Shown one piece after another: positions 29,124 through 36,899 of a stretch of DNA of 64,000 bases. Every line of letters begins with the position of its first letter. Position 1 is the stretch's first letter. Below the pieces are notes generated by a model, which worked only from the letters and a program-made list of their open reading frames with translations, ran no database searches and was not told the DNA's origin. The stretch comes from Amylibacter sp. (GTDB lineage: Bacteria; Pseudomonadota; Alphaproteobacteria; Rhodobacterales; Rhodobacteraceae), in NCBI GenBank assembly GCA_021775355.1, contig JAJFHZ010000013.1:62001-126000 (forward strand). The letters run 5' to 3'. The position numbers were made by a program, and so were the translations under genes.

Positions 29124-29159
29124 ATACCAGCCTACAAGCAGAAAGTTTTGTTTAAAAAA

Positions 29160-29466
29160 AGGAAAACACACTTCGGTTTGGTTGCCGCAAAGGACTGGTT
29201 CCAACAGAAGTTTATTTAGCAACGCAACATTTCCACAAGATAACAGCCTGAAAGAACTAAATTATATCCACATCTTGTTTAATAGGCATGAAATTATAAA
29301 TGCGGAAGGCATTGCATGTGAAGGTTCCCACCCCGTGGAAATGGCAAATGGAACTATCGAAGATGCCGCACGCACCGAATTGTTTGGTGTTCTTCCCATA
29401 CCACGATGCAACTTAAACGAATACGGGGCATGTACCAGACACCTTACTACCGTAACAGAAGTATAA
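29160..29466 (+). pseudogene. Decayed Hint-domain copy (C-terminal remnant, frameshifted)
   Basis: An open frame to 29466 encodes LNYIHILFNRHEIINAEG ... HPVEMANGTIEDAARTELFGVLP, clearly parallel to the C-termini of both full Hint proteins. Upstream, at about 29160-29215, another frame reads GLVAAKDWF, matching the LVPAKSLV segment of copy 1, before a frameshift. The N-terminal module and the Hint catalytic part are absent. This is a truncated, frameshifted paralogue rather than a functional gene, although the 94-residue open frame starting at 29182 could still be translated. Confidence 0.75.
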
Positions 29467-29556
29467 TACTTATTCGAACAAATCCAAGTAATAGCGCAAA
29501 TTATACATTAACTTGCACGTTTAATTCATTGCTTTAATGCAATTTATCATTAATCT

Positions 29557-29571
29557 TTAACTATATTTTAA
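29557..29571. promoter_or_regulatory. CtrA-like TTAA-N7-TTAA site upstream of the second Hint gene
   Basis: TTAACTATATTTTAA fits the two half-sites of the alphaproteobacterial CtrA box with 7 bases between. It lies about 200 bases before the GTG of the second Hint gene, in AT-rich DNA where chance matches are frequent. The rest of 29467-29735 holds only a -10-like TATAAT near 29691-29696 and no gene. Confidence 0.25.
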
Positions 29572-29735
29572 TAGAAGTTAATTTATTGATTTAAAAACTT
29601 AATCCCTGTATGAATAACGCGTCTAGTATCTAGTGACTTTTCTTACCTAGTAATCAATAAGCTCAGACCCACAACAAGATGGGCTAAGAGTATAATGAGA
29701 CGGGCAGTTTGGATCACTCACGATAAGATGTGGCG

Positions 29736-29766
29736 TACCTGCTTACAAGAGCGGTGAATACAGGTA
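29736..29766 (+). promoter_or_regulatory. Hairpin enclosing the ribosome site of the second Hint gene
   Basis: TACCTG (29736-29741) pairs with CAGGTA (29761-29766). The 3' strand contains the AGGT ribosome site immediately before the GTG start at 29768. Confidence 0.4.
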
Positions 29767-29767
29767 A

Positions 29768-30778
29768 GTGCCACAGACATTTACATCATTTCAGGTCAAC
29801 GGGGACCCATTGAATGCCAACAGGCTAAGAGTTGGCAATTCTGAAACCGTGACGGTTTTAGATGACGATGGTTTTTTAGAACCAAGCACCCAGGACACAG
29901 GCGACCAATTCAGTATTGGTGGTGTCAATTTTTCCTCTAGTGCTTGGCCCGTTTATCCAGGGACGGGGTCTGGGGTTGAAGTCTATTCGGCGACTGTAAG
30001 CGGGCAACCTGTGACGTTTGCATATCTAACAGCATCAGGGGACGGTATTGACGATGGCGTCAACAGAATTGTTGTTCTTACGGGCTCAATGTCCCAAGGC
30101 GATCAAATTCGCAATATCAACCTATTATCAGGTAATAGCAGTGTTCCCTATGGCAGCATCCCCAGCATTATCTGCTTTACCCCCGGAACTATGATTACAA
30201 CACCCCGTGGACCTGTCCCTGTAGAACATCTGTGCGTTGATGATTTGGTCATCACTGCCGACAACGGACTACAGGCAATTCGCTGGATTGGTCACAAACG
30301 CATCACTGGCGCACGCCTGATGGCCTTTCCAAAATTACGTCCGATCCGCATTCGCAAGGATGCATTCGGCCCCGGCACACCCAACCGCGATATGCATGTC
30401 TCGCCACAACACCGCATGTTGATCGACGCCGACCGCGCCCTAATCAATCATGGCGAACGTGAAGTTCTGGCACCGGCCAAGGGCCTGATAAACGACTACA
30501 GTATAACTGTTAATTACAAAGTTAAGTATACGGATTATATTCATATTCTATTCGACCGGCACGAGATCATTTTTGCAAATGGAGCACCCACTGAAAGCTT
30601 TCACCCGGGTCACATGTCTTTGTCCTCCATTGACGCGGCCCCACGTGAAGAACTGTTTATGGTTTTCCCCGAATTGCAGGACGATACGAACACATATGGC
30701 CCTGCCGCGCGAAAAACCCTGCAAGTCGGTGAAACCATGGCCCTAGAGGAAGAAGGCTTTTCCTTGTTTGCCGACTAA
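29768..30778 (+). CDS. Hint-domain (Hint_2) protein, copy 2
   Basis: The 336-residue paralogue of the 28131 protein has the same architecture: a beta-rich N-terminal module, then a Hint domain beginning CFTPGTMITTPRGPVPVEHL at about 137, with GLQAIRWIGHKRITGARL, the canonical VSPQHRML and the C-terminal YIHILFDRHEIIFANG ... ESFHPGHM. The start is GTG with AGGT upstream, partly within a hairpin. Copy 2 has VSPQHRM where copy 1 has VSQQHRM. The substrate of the cleavage and the role of the N-terminal module are unknown. It is followed by a ribbon-helix-helix gene on the same strand. Confidence 0.85.
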   Translation: MPQTFTSFQVNGDPLNANRLRVGNSETVTVLDDDGFLEPSTQDTGDQFSIGGVNFSSSAWPVYPGTGSGVEVYSATVSGQPVTFAYLTASGDGIDDGVNRIVVLTGSMSQGDQIRNINLLSGNSSVPYGSIPSIICFTPGTMITTPRGPVPVEHLCVDDLVITADNGLQAIRWIGHKRITGARLMAFPKLRPIRIRKDAFGPGTPNRDMHVSPQHRMLIDADRALINHGEREVLAPAKGLINDYSITVNYKVKYTDYIHILFDRHEIIFANGAPTESFHPGHMSLSSIDAAPREELFMVFPELQDDTNTYGPAARKTLQVGETMALEEEGFSLFAD

Positions 30779-30846
30779 GGCATGATGCCATAAAAATCAT
30801 AACGTACTATAATCGGCGGCATACCCATAACCTTTGATGTACACAT

Positions 30847-31128
30847 TTGTGCAAAACACGACAGGAGGCTATAATCACCCTTCCCCATATCATTAGCCAA
30901 CTCGACCTTGGCCGCCCTCAAAAACATTCCTTAACCTTGCGCGGTCATCGTACCAGTGTGTCGTTGGAATATCCGTTCTGGCAAGCTTTCATAAAAATTG
31001 CACATGAAGAAAACATACCGATAAACGCGTTGGCAACCCAAATAGATGAGGCCCGTAAGGTTGATGCGGGACTTGCCAGTGCCATTAGATTATTCGTACT
31101 TAGCTGGTACCAACGTCGCGCTTCGTAA
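30847..31128 (+). CDS. Ribbon-helix-helix (RHH_4) small DNA-binding protein
   Basis: The core HSLTLRGHRTSVSLEYPFWQ and the following two helices (INALATQIDEARKVDAGLASAIRLFVLSWYQ) match the RHH_4 family of small alphaproteobacterial proteins. The start is uncertain. A TTG at 30847 gives 93 residues, but a strong AGGAGG at 30863-30868 lies inside that frame, ideally spaced from an in-frame ATC at 30874, which would give 84 residues. The 3' end overlaps by 29 bases the 3' end of the convergent P450 gene. The target is unknown. Confidence 0.75.
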   Translation: MCKTRQEAIITLPHIISQLDLGRPQKHSLTLRGHRTSVSLEYPFWQAFIKIAHEENIPINALATQIDEARKVDAGLASAIRLFVLSWYQRRAS

Positions 31129-32476
31129 GTTTCAGATGAATACCGTCTTTGGAACGCACGGTGAGATGGGCCACTGGAACCGGAGCTTTGCCACTTGGTT
31201 CCAATTTAAAGGCACGCACGATCATTGCCAGCATCAACACACCTTCTATCATCGCAAAACCGGCCCCTGTGCAGACCCGTTGACCGCTTGAAAACGGCAT
31301 GTAGGCTTTTCGTGCGCAAGCCCGCGTTTCATCGGTTTTCCAGCGATCGGGATCAAACACGTCCGGCCTATCCCAAAGCCGCTCATGACGTTGAATATGC
31401 CATGGACTAAGCACAATCTGGCTACCGACCTTAATCTCGCGTTCACGGAAGCGCTCGGGCTGTAGCGTTTCACGGATCATCATCGGAACAGGCGGGTAAA
31501 GCCGCAAAGCTTCACGAAACACATCGCGGGTGAAGCGCAGTTTCGACAGGTTAGCAAAACTTAGTTCGTCAATTCCCATCACCTCTGCCGCAACCCGATC
31601 TTGTGTGCCTTGATCAACTGCCAGCAAATACAACGTCCATGCCAGCGCACTGGCAGATGTTTCATGACCCGCCAGAAAAAATATCGCCACTTGATCAACC
31701 ATTTCATCGGGTGAAAACATAACCCCTGTAATTGGGTCTTTGGTGGTCATGATCTTGGTTGCCAAATCATCGGGGGCTGTGCCTGCTTTTATCTGCGCGA
31801 ACCGGTCCTGCGTTAGCTGCGTTAACAACGCACGAATATCCGCACTGGTCTGGTGTGTGCGACGGCTTTGCAATCTCGGGATCCATTTCGGGGTTTTCAA
31901 AAAACTTGCGATATTCAACAAGGGTTGCGTGCGCTGGTATTCACGGAATTTATCAAACACCTGCTTGGCAATATCATCCGTAATAGGAATGGAGAAAAGC
32001 GTGCGAAAAATAATGTCTGCGGCCATTTGGCTGGCCTGTTCTTCAATCTCAACAGATCGTCCATCGGCCAACCCATCCAACCGTGCAACCGCCGCCTGCC
32101 CTGCGTCAAGCATAGAAGGGAATACATCACGCAACCGACCGCCTTCAAACGCCGGATCAATAATGCGTCGTTGCCGTTTCCATATCTCGCCATTGGTTAC
32201 GAAAACACTGTCGCCCAACAACGTATATAAAGCCCCTTTGATAATCTCTGATTTTGGGAAATTGTCGGGGTCTTTATTCAGGATATGGTCAACCAATGTA
32301 GGATCGTTGATGAAATATGATTTAAAGAACGGCAAGCGAAACTCGGCCATCCATGCGCGGTAAAGTTTCGCAGGTTGTGATGCAAAAATATCTTTGCGAA
32401 ACAATCTGATATGAGTGAGTATCGAAACCTTATCAGCACGTGCCATTGGCTTTGGCGGAATAAAATCCTTACTCAT
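31100..32476 (-). CDS. Cytochrome P450
   Basis: The 458-residue haem mono-oxygenase has all key motifs: the I-helix FLAGHETSASALAW (near 265), ExxR in FREALRLYPPVP, and the haem-binding loop FSSGQRVCTG with the axial cysteine near residue 398. There is no membrane anchor. The pattern resembles fatty-acid or CYP102-like bacterial P450s, but the substrate cannot be read from sequence. It shares an ATGA overlap with the upstream hydrolase-like gene, so the two are translationally coupled, and it overlaps the RHH gene at the 3' ends. Confidence 0.93.
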   Translation of the reverse strand: MSKDFIPPKPMARADKVSILTHIRLFRKDIFASQPAKLYRAWMAEFRLPFFKSYFINDPTLVDHILNKDPDNFPKSEIIKGALYTLLGDSVFVTNGEIWKRQRRIIDPAFEGGRLRDVFPSMLDAGQAAVARLDGLADGRSVEIEEQASQMAADIIFRTLFSIPITDDIAKQVFDKFREYQRTQPLLNIASFLKTPKWIPRLQSRRTHQTSADIRALLTQLTQDRFAQIKAGTAPDDLATKIMTTKDPITGVMFSPDEMVDQVAIFFLAGHETSASALAWTLYLLAVDQGTQDRVAAEVMGIDELSFANLSKLRFTRDVFREALRLYPPVPMMIRETLQPERFREREIKVGSQIVLSPWHIQRHERLWDRPDVFDPDRWKTDETRACARKAYMPFSSGQRVCTGAGFAMIEGVLMLAMIVRAFKLEPSGKAPVPVAHLTVRSKDGIHLKLTKRDVGTS

Positions 32477-33696
32477 TTCGGGGCCTCTTGGCTGGTGTAT
32501 TTATTCACTGCACGGGTGATAACAGATGGGCTGGGGGCGCGATCTTTGAACCGTGTTTCCAATGTCACAGGCCCACCTGTAATCTGGAAATAATCATAAT
32601 CACGCGGGCGATCGAAATGGCAGAGATACTGAAAATGCATCCGAAAAAATTTCCATTTGATTTTGGCAAAATATTCCGGTGACAAGGTTTGGGAAAAAGC
32701 GGCAGAAAATGCCAACGGCCATTTGTGACCACCTTTGGGGGCCACACCGCTGACAGATGCAGGATCGCACAAAGCAAATGTACAACCGTCGCCGGGGGCC
32801 GTAACATCAACCCATGTCAGTTCTTCACGTTGGCATAAATAATTCAAATCACGCCGTAAAATCCACGCTTTAGGTAAAAAACTGACCATCGGTACCACAT
32901 GACCAAGGGTCAGAAAGCTTAGTTTCGGCCCCTTTTCAGGTATTCCCAATCGACGGATAAGATCGGCCAGAATGGACACGGATAAATGTGCGCCCGATGA
33001 ATGACCCACCACCAGAACCTCGTCCACATCGCTTATAAGGGCGGCATGTATATGGTCGGCAAACTCTTCCATCCGTATCATCAGTTCCGGGGGAATATCC
33101 CCGCCATATTGCGCCGAAAATGCATAATCATGCATCAAGTAATAAGCGTATATTTTATTGTCCTTCGATTTGAACCATATCATCACCGCAGACAAAACCC
33201 CGAAACCAACAATAAGGCCAAGCGTCCAATGGGTGTAATCCGCAACTTCATGATAAGCAAAATATCCCAGTAAAAGCCCCAGCATCAACTGCCCAAGAAG
33301 CACAACAACAGGGTAAAGGGCCGCAATAATCGGCCCCTTTTGCAACTTCGCCAACCGCAACAACGACCCTGTTGAAATATAGGCCCAGGCAGTACGCGCC
33401 AATAACCAGAAACTGCCCGCAATCGATCGTTTCATCGAGGCTTGCACAATGTCAGACCACAGTAAAAACTCGAACTCTGTATGGGTTTTCTGGCCCTCAA
33501 TCGATGTATCCACCGTCCAGCCATAATTCTCGGCCTTCCCCCTCTTGCCCTTCAATGTCAGATCATAATCTGAAACGGCAGCCTGCATGGCACCTTCCGT
33601 GCGATACAACTCACGATACCTGCGCGGCAACATCGGGTCATAGCCCGGTATGTAAAAGACTTTACGTTGTTTAACCTGTTGCGCCTGTTTTGGCAT
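32473..33696 (-). CDS. Membrane-anchored alpha/beta-hydrolase-like protein coupled to the P450
   Basis: The 407-residue protein begins with KVFYIPGYDPMLPRRYRELY, has two hydrophobic segments (about 125-150 and 158-178), and carries a nucleophile-elbow-like VVGHSSGAHLSVSILADL near 235, typical of alpha/beta hydrolases. No family function is recognised. Its stop overlaps the P450 start (ATGA), suggesting a joint pathway such as processing of a lipid-like substrate at the membrane; that is inference. Intergenic bases 33697-33770 show no other feature. Confidence 0.65.
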   Translation of the reverse strand: MPKQAQQVKQRKVFYIPGYDPMLPRRYRELYRTEGAMQAAVSDYDLTLKGKRGKAENYGWTVDTSIEGQKTHTEFEFLLWSDIVQASMKRSIAGSFWLLARTAWAYISTGSLLRLAKLQKGPIIAALYPVVVLLGQLMLGLLLGYFAYHEVADYTHWTLGLIVGFGVLSAVMIWFKSKDNKIYAYYLMHDYAFSAQYGGDIPPELMIRMEEFADHIHAALISDVDEVLVVGHSSGAHLSVSILADLIRRLGIPEKGPKLSFLTLGHVVPMVSFLPKAWILRRDLNYLCQREELTWVDVTAPGDGCTFALCDPASVSGVAPKGGHKWPLAFSAAFSQTLSPEYFAKIKWKFFRMHFQYLCHFDRPRDYDYFQITGGPVTLETRFKDRAPSPSVITRAVNKYTSQEAPK

Positions 33697-33770
33697 TATT
33701 GCACGCCCATTTACATATATTTGGCAAACTATAGGCGGGGAGTTCGCATAAAGTAAGGCGACAATAGGCC

Positions 33771-34523
33771 CTAACCGATTGCACCTAGCGCCGGGAATAC
33801 TTCCAACAACCAGAAAGAGAAGCTGGAAAATGCGCCCGTTATCAACATCACGCCGACAAGTACCAACATTCCACCCATGATTTTCTCTACCGTTCCCATA
33901 TGTCGCTTAAAACGGTTCATGACCCCGATGGCCCGGTTGATAAAGATCGCCGCAATAATAAACGGCAACCCCAGCCCGATAGCGTAAGTTGCCAGCAGCA
34001 CTGTCCCGCGTGTAATCGATGCTTCTTGTGCCGCCAATGACAGTATCGTGCCTAGAATAGGGCCTATGCACGGGGTCCAACCAAAGGCAAACGCCAAACC
34101 CAGAACATAAGCACCAAAAGCGCTGCCACCACGATCCCCCGCATCCAGACGCATATCGCGGTGCAAAAACGGAAGAGTGAAAACACCAAGAAAGTGCAAG
34201 CCGAATAGAATGATTACACCACCTGCAATACGCCCCATAACTTCTTGATATTGTAAAAATACTTGCCCAAATGCTGATGCTGCAAAGCCAAGGAAAATAA
34301 ATACCGTCGACAAACCCAAGGCAAAGAAAATCGCCGCGACAACGGCCGGTTTGTTCGATACTTTTTCATCCGCCATCTCGGCCATCGAAATTCCACCCAT
34401 ATAGGCCAAGTAAGGCGGCACAATCGGCAAAACGCAAGGTGACAGAAAACTGATCACGCCCGCAAGCAGGGCCACGATCAGGGACGGCATCAGGGCCGCA
34501 TCAAACAGGTCAATTCCAAACAT
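33771..34523 (-). CDS. ccdA: Cytochrome c biogenesis protein CcdA (thiol-disulfide transmembrane transporter)
   Basis: The protein of about 250 residues has six hydrophobic segments and the paired cysteine motifs LSPCVLPIVPPYLAY (helix 1) and FGWTPCIGPILG (helix 4), diagnostic of CcdA/DsbD transmembrane domains that carry reducing power to the periplasm for cytochrome c maturation. The ATG at 34523 has AAGGGG upstream; a longer frame to 34565 adds a hydrophilic leader that is not usual. It is divergent from tusA. Confidence 0.92.
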   Translation of the reverse strand: MFGIDLFDAALMPSLIVALLAGVISFLSPCVLPIVPPYLAYMGGISMAEMADEKVSNKPAVVAAIFFALGLSTVFIFLGFAASAFGQVFLQYQEVMGRIAGGVIILFGLHFLGVFTLPFLHRDMRLDAGDRGGSAFGAYVLGLAFAFGWTPCIGPILGTILSLAAQEASITRGTVLLATYAIGLGLPFIIAAIFINRAIGVMNRFKRHMGTVEKIMGGMLVLVGVMLITGAFSSFSFWLLEVFPALGAIG

Positions 34524-34616
34524 GCGCCCCTTGTAGCGATGCATTTCATCCACGTCACGTACCATTAAGTCACATATGCGTGGACTTTTGTTACACGCCC
34601 GCTTAATTGCAAATAT

Positions 34617-34844
34617 ATGAACTGGAATGCCGAACTTGATGCGACCGGGCTTTTATGCCCCCTGCCCGTGCTGAAGGCACGCAAACGTCTGAACGCATTG
34701 GAAACAGGTCAGATTTTGAAAATGCTGGCGGATGATCCTGCCGCCATTGTCGACGTGCCACATTTTTGCACTGAACAAGGCCATAAATTACTGCAACAAA
34801 CCGTTGAGGGCGATGCACAGGTTTATTTCCTGCAAAAAGCCTGA
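34617..34844 (+). CDS. tusA: TusA-family sulfurtransferase
   Basis: The 75-residue SirA/TusA-fold protein has the active cysteine in GLLCPLPVLKARK (C14) and the CPxP helix. It carries persulfide sulfur for tRNA thiolation or related routes. It starts 93 bases from the divergent ccdA start, with no strong ribosome site before the ATG. It ends just before the left inverted repeat of the kinase cassette. Confidence 0.9.
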   Translation: MNWNAELDATGLLCPLPVLKARKRLNALETGQILKMLADDPAAIVDVPHFCTEQGHKLLQQTVEGDAQVYFLQKA

Positions 34845-34856
34845 TCGCCCCCGTCA

Positions 34857-34881
34857 TGGAATGTCAAAAGGTTTTGCCTTT
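34857..34881 (+). repeat. Left inverted repeat of the kinase cassette
   Basis: This 25-base repeat is the partner of 35783-35807, with two mismatches (TC against CT after TGGAATG). The inner 15 bases also form a small AAAGG/CCTTT hairpin. Bases 34882-35157 contain no gene I can support, only a short repeated stretch at 35064-35079. Confidence 0.75.
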
Positions 34882-35157
34882 ATATATACATAGGTTGCCT
34901 TTGGGTAATGGACATTCGGAAAATTATGGTCAAGGGCGGCAATGCGGACAAAGAGGCCATTGGTTATCAAACTTAGAATGTCTGCTCAGTGATAGACGTT
35001 GGCGTTTGTGCATGCTAGCTAGCACGCATGAAGAACTTGGTTCAGAAATACCGCGCTCAGCGCCAATATCGGATTATGTTTCCGGCCTGACACGCCGGGT
35101 AAGGTGGTTTATTTCTGGACGTCAGTTGTGTGCCCCTCACAGAGAAAGGTTATTTTC

Positions 35158-35664
35158 ATGTCCCCTAAATCGCCAACGCTACACCTGCTGTGTGGCAAGG
35201 CCGCTTCAGGAAAATCCACTTTGGCTACTACACTTGCTTGCGTGGACGGGGCTGTCGTGATTGCGGAAGACGCGTGGTTGAACACACTTTATTCGGACCA
35301 AATGTCTTCAATATCGGATTATGTGCGCTGTGCTACGAAATTGCGGAAGGTTATGGGCCCTCACGTCGCATCTTTACTGAATGAGGGCATCTCGGTTGTG
35401 TTGGATTTTCAAGCGAATACAATCGAAGCACGTAGTTGGATGCGGGGCATCCTTGAGCAAACTAAGGCCTCACACAAGCTGCATGTGTTGTGCGTTTCAG
35501 ATGAGATTTGTATTGCGAGGTTGCGCGCTCGTAACGCAGCTGGTAACCACCCGTTTGCTCTGACGGAAGAACAATTTTCTCAACTTTCCAAGCATTTTAT
35601 CTTACCTACACGAGATGAAGGTTTCGATATCATTATACACAAAACTGACGATGCTGACCGATAG
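35158..35664 (+). CDS. AAA_33-type P-loop kinase / ATP-binding protein
   Basis: The 168-residue protein has a Walker A motif LLCGKAASGKST at about 10-21, an acidic ED in VVIAEDAWL, the Walker-B-like strand VVLDFQAN, and an arginine-rich lid segment CIARLRARNA. This layout is that of small nucleotide-kinase-like AAA_33 proteins, which include chloramphenicol-phosphotransferase-like and zeta-toxin-like kinases. The phosphorylated target is unknown. The ATG has GAAAGG upstream. It is the only gene inside a pair of 25-base inverted repeats. Confidence 0.75.
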   Translation: MSPKSPTLHLLCGKAASGKSTLATTLACVDGAVVIAEDAWLNTLYSDQMSSISDYVRCATKLRKVMGPHVASLLNEGISVVLDFQANTIEARSWMRGILEQTKASHKLHVLCVSDEICIARLRARNAAGNHPFALTEEQFSQLSKHFILPTRDEGFDIIIHKTDDADR

Positions 35665-35782
35665 CGGACGTTTGCAGCTCTGTAAGGAATAGGCTATTTG
35701 GGCTCAAGTTGCTCATATGACTAATTTACTCAGATGACCGCTTTCCCTATCGCTTTGTCCAAAAGGCAAAGGTTTGCATCAA

Positions 35783-35807
35783 AAAGGCAAAACCTTTTAG
35801 CATTCCA
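35783..35807 (-). repeat. Right inverted repeat of the kinase cassette
   Basis: This is the inverted copy of 34857-34881 (23 of 25 bases). A related AAAAGGCAAAGGTTTGC block lies just inside at 35761-35777. Confidence 0.75.
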
Positions 35808-35876
35808 CACCTGTTTTCCCTAGAATTCATAGCTATATCCGCTATTGTTGCAAAAATTGCATAGCTGGGGACCATC

Positions 35877-36776
35877 ATGGATTGGGATAAATTACGCATT
35901 TTTCATGCGGTGGCCGACGCAGGCAGTTTGACCCATGCGGGCAATACGCTACATCTGTCACAATCCGCTGTCAGTCGCCAAATTCGGGCGTTGGAAGAAA
36001 GTTTGGATGTAATCTTGTTCCACCGTCATGCGCGCGGCCTGATACTGACCGAACAGGGCGAACTGCTGTTCGATGCAACGGCCGAGATGTCCAAAAAACT
36101 GGAAAGCACCGAGGCCCGCATTCGCGATGCCGAAGATGAGGTTTTTGGCGAATTGCGCGTCACCACAACCACAGGCTTTGGTACGCTCTGGCTCGCTCCG
36201 CGCATTGGCAAGCTATATGACAAATATCCCGATCTGAAAATTGATCTGGTACTGGAAGAGCGCGTGCTGGATTTACCCATGCGCGAAGCCGATGTTGCCA
36301 TTCGAATGAAAGAACCCAGTCAGGCTGATCTGGTGCGCCGTCGCTTGATGACGGTGAACATGCGATTTTATGCAACACAACAGTATTTGGATAAATTTGG
36401 CACACCGCAAAGCCTCGAGGATCTGGCAAACCACCGCATTTTAAGCCAGAATCTGACAGCACGACAGGTCAATGAAAGCGTGAAATGGTTAAAGCCCATA
36501 TTAAATGCTGATCATACGTCACACTTAACCGTAAACCACTACTTCGGCGTATTGCAGGCAACGGTGAATCATGTGGGTATTGGTGCATTGCCGGCCTATG
36601 TCAGTAAGAAATTCCCGGAGCTTGTTCGCGTTCTACCTGATGAGGAAAGTCAGGAAATACCCGTATTTTTAGCTTACCCCGAAGAATTACGACACTCGAA
36701 ACGTGTTCAAGCCTTCCGTGATTTCATAGTAGAAGAAATACGCGCGTATAATAAAAGCAACAACGATACCAAGTAA
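35877..36776 (+). CDS. LysR-family transcriptional regulator
   Basis: The 299-residue protein starts MDWDKLRIFHAVADAGS with the LysR helix-turn-helix TLHLSQSAVSRQIRALEE at about 24-41, followed by a periplasmic-binding-like effector domain (TTTTGFGTLWLAPRIGKL onwards). The start is clear: ATG with GGGG upstream. Effector and targets are unknown. It stands alone, upstream of a candidate small RNA and purL. Confidence 0.88.
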   Translation: MDWDKLRIFHAVADAGSLTHAGNTLHLSQSAVSRQIRALEESLDVILFHRHARGLILTEQGELLFDATAEMSKKLESTEARIRDAEDEVFGELRVTTTTGFGTLWLAPRIGKLYDKYPDLKIDLVLEERVLDLPMREADVAIRMKEPSQADLVRRRLMTVNMRFYATQQYLDKFGTPQSLEDLANHRILSQNLTARQVNESVKWLKPILNADHTSHLTVNHYFGVLQATVNHVGIGALPAYVSKKFPELVRVLPDEESQEIPVFLAYPEELRHSKRVQAFRDFIVEEIRAYNKSNNDTK

Positions 36777-36899
36777 TTCAATAGCTTACATGAAACCAGT
36801 ATTGAGATATTATCAGCCATGCACGTAACGACTAGCGGGTATACCAAAAACGCACCCTAACTGCACTTGTCGTAAACACTTCCAGTATATACATGAAGT

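Larger units (their letters stand above)
34857..35807. mobile_element. Candidate non-autonomous cassette bounded by 25-base inverted repeats
   Basis: The sequence at 34857-34881 (starting TGGAATG, then AAAAGGTTTTGCCTTT) recurs inverted at 35783-35807 with 23 of 25 bases matching. Further inside, both ends carry a second related TTGCCTTT block. The 951-base segment encodes one P-loop kinase and a gene-poor leader, with no transposase. No convincing target-site duplication is visible. It sits between tusA and a LysR gene. The repeats are seen directly; mobility is inferred. Confidence 0.45.

Noticed and set aside
29182..29466. Functional 94-residue gene between the Hint genes
   Set aside because: It is similar only to the C-terminal part of the Hint proteins, lacks the catalytic part, and homology continues upstream in another frame.
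34862..34881. Rho-independent terminator of tusA
   Set aside because: The AAAGG/CCTTT stem is short and AT-rich with no T-run, and the same sequence recurs inverted 0.9 kb away, which fits element ends better.
34857..35807. Integron gene cassette (attC) as an explanation for the kinase segment
   Set aside because: The repeats lie at both outer ends rather than as one recombination site at the gene end, and typical attC core sites were not found.
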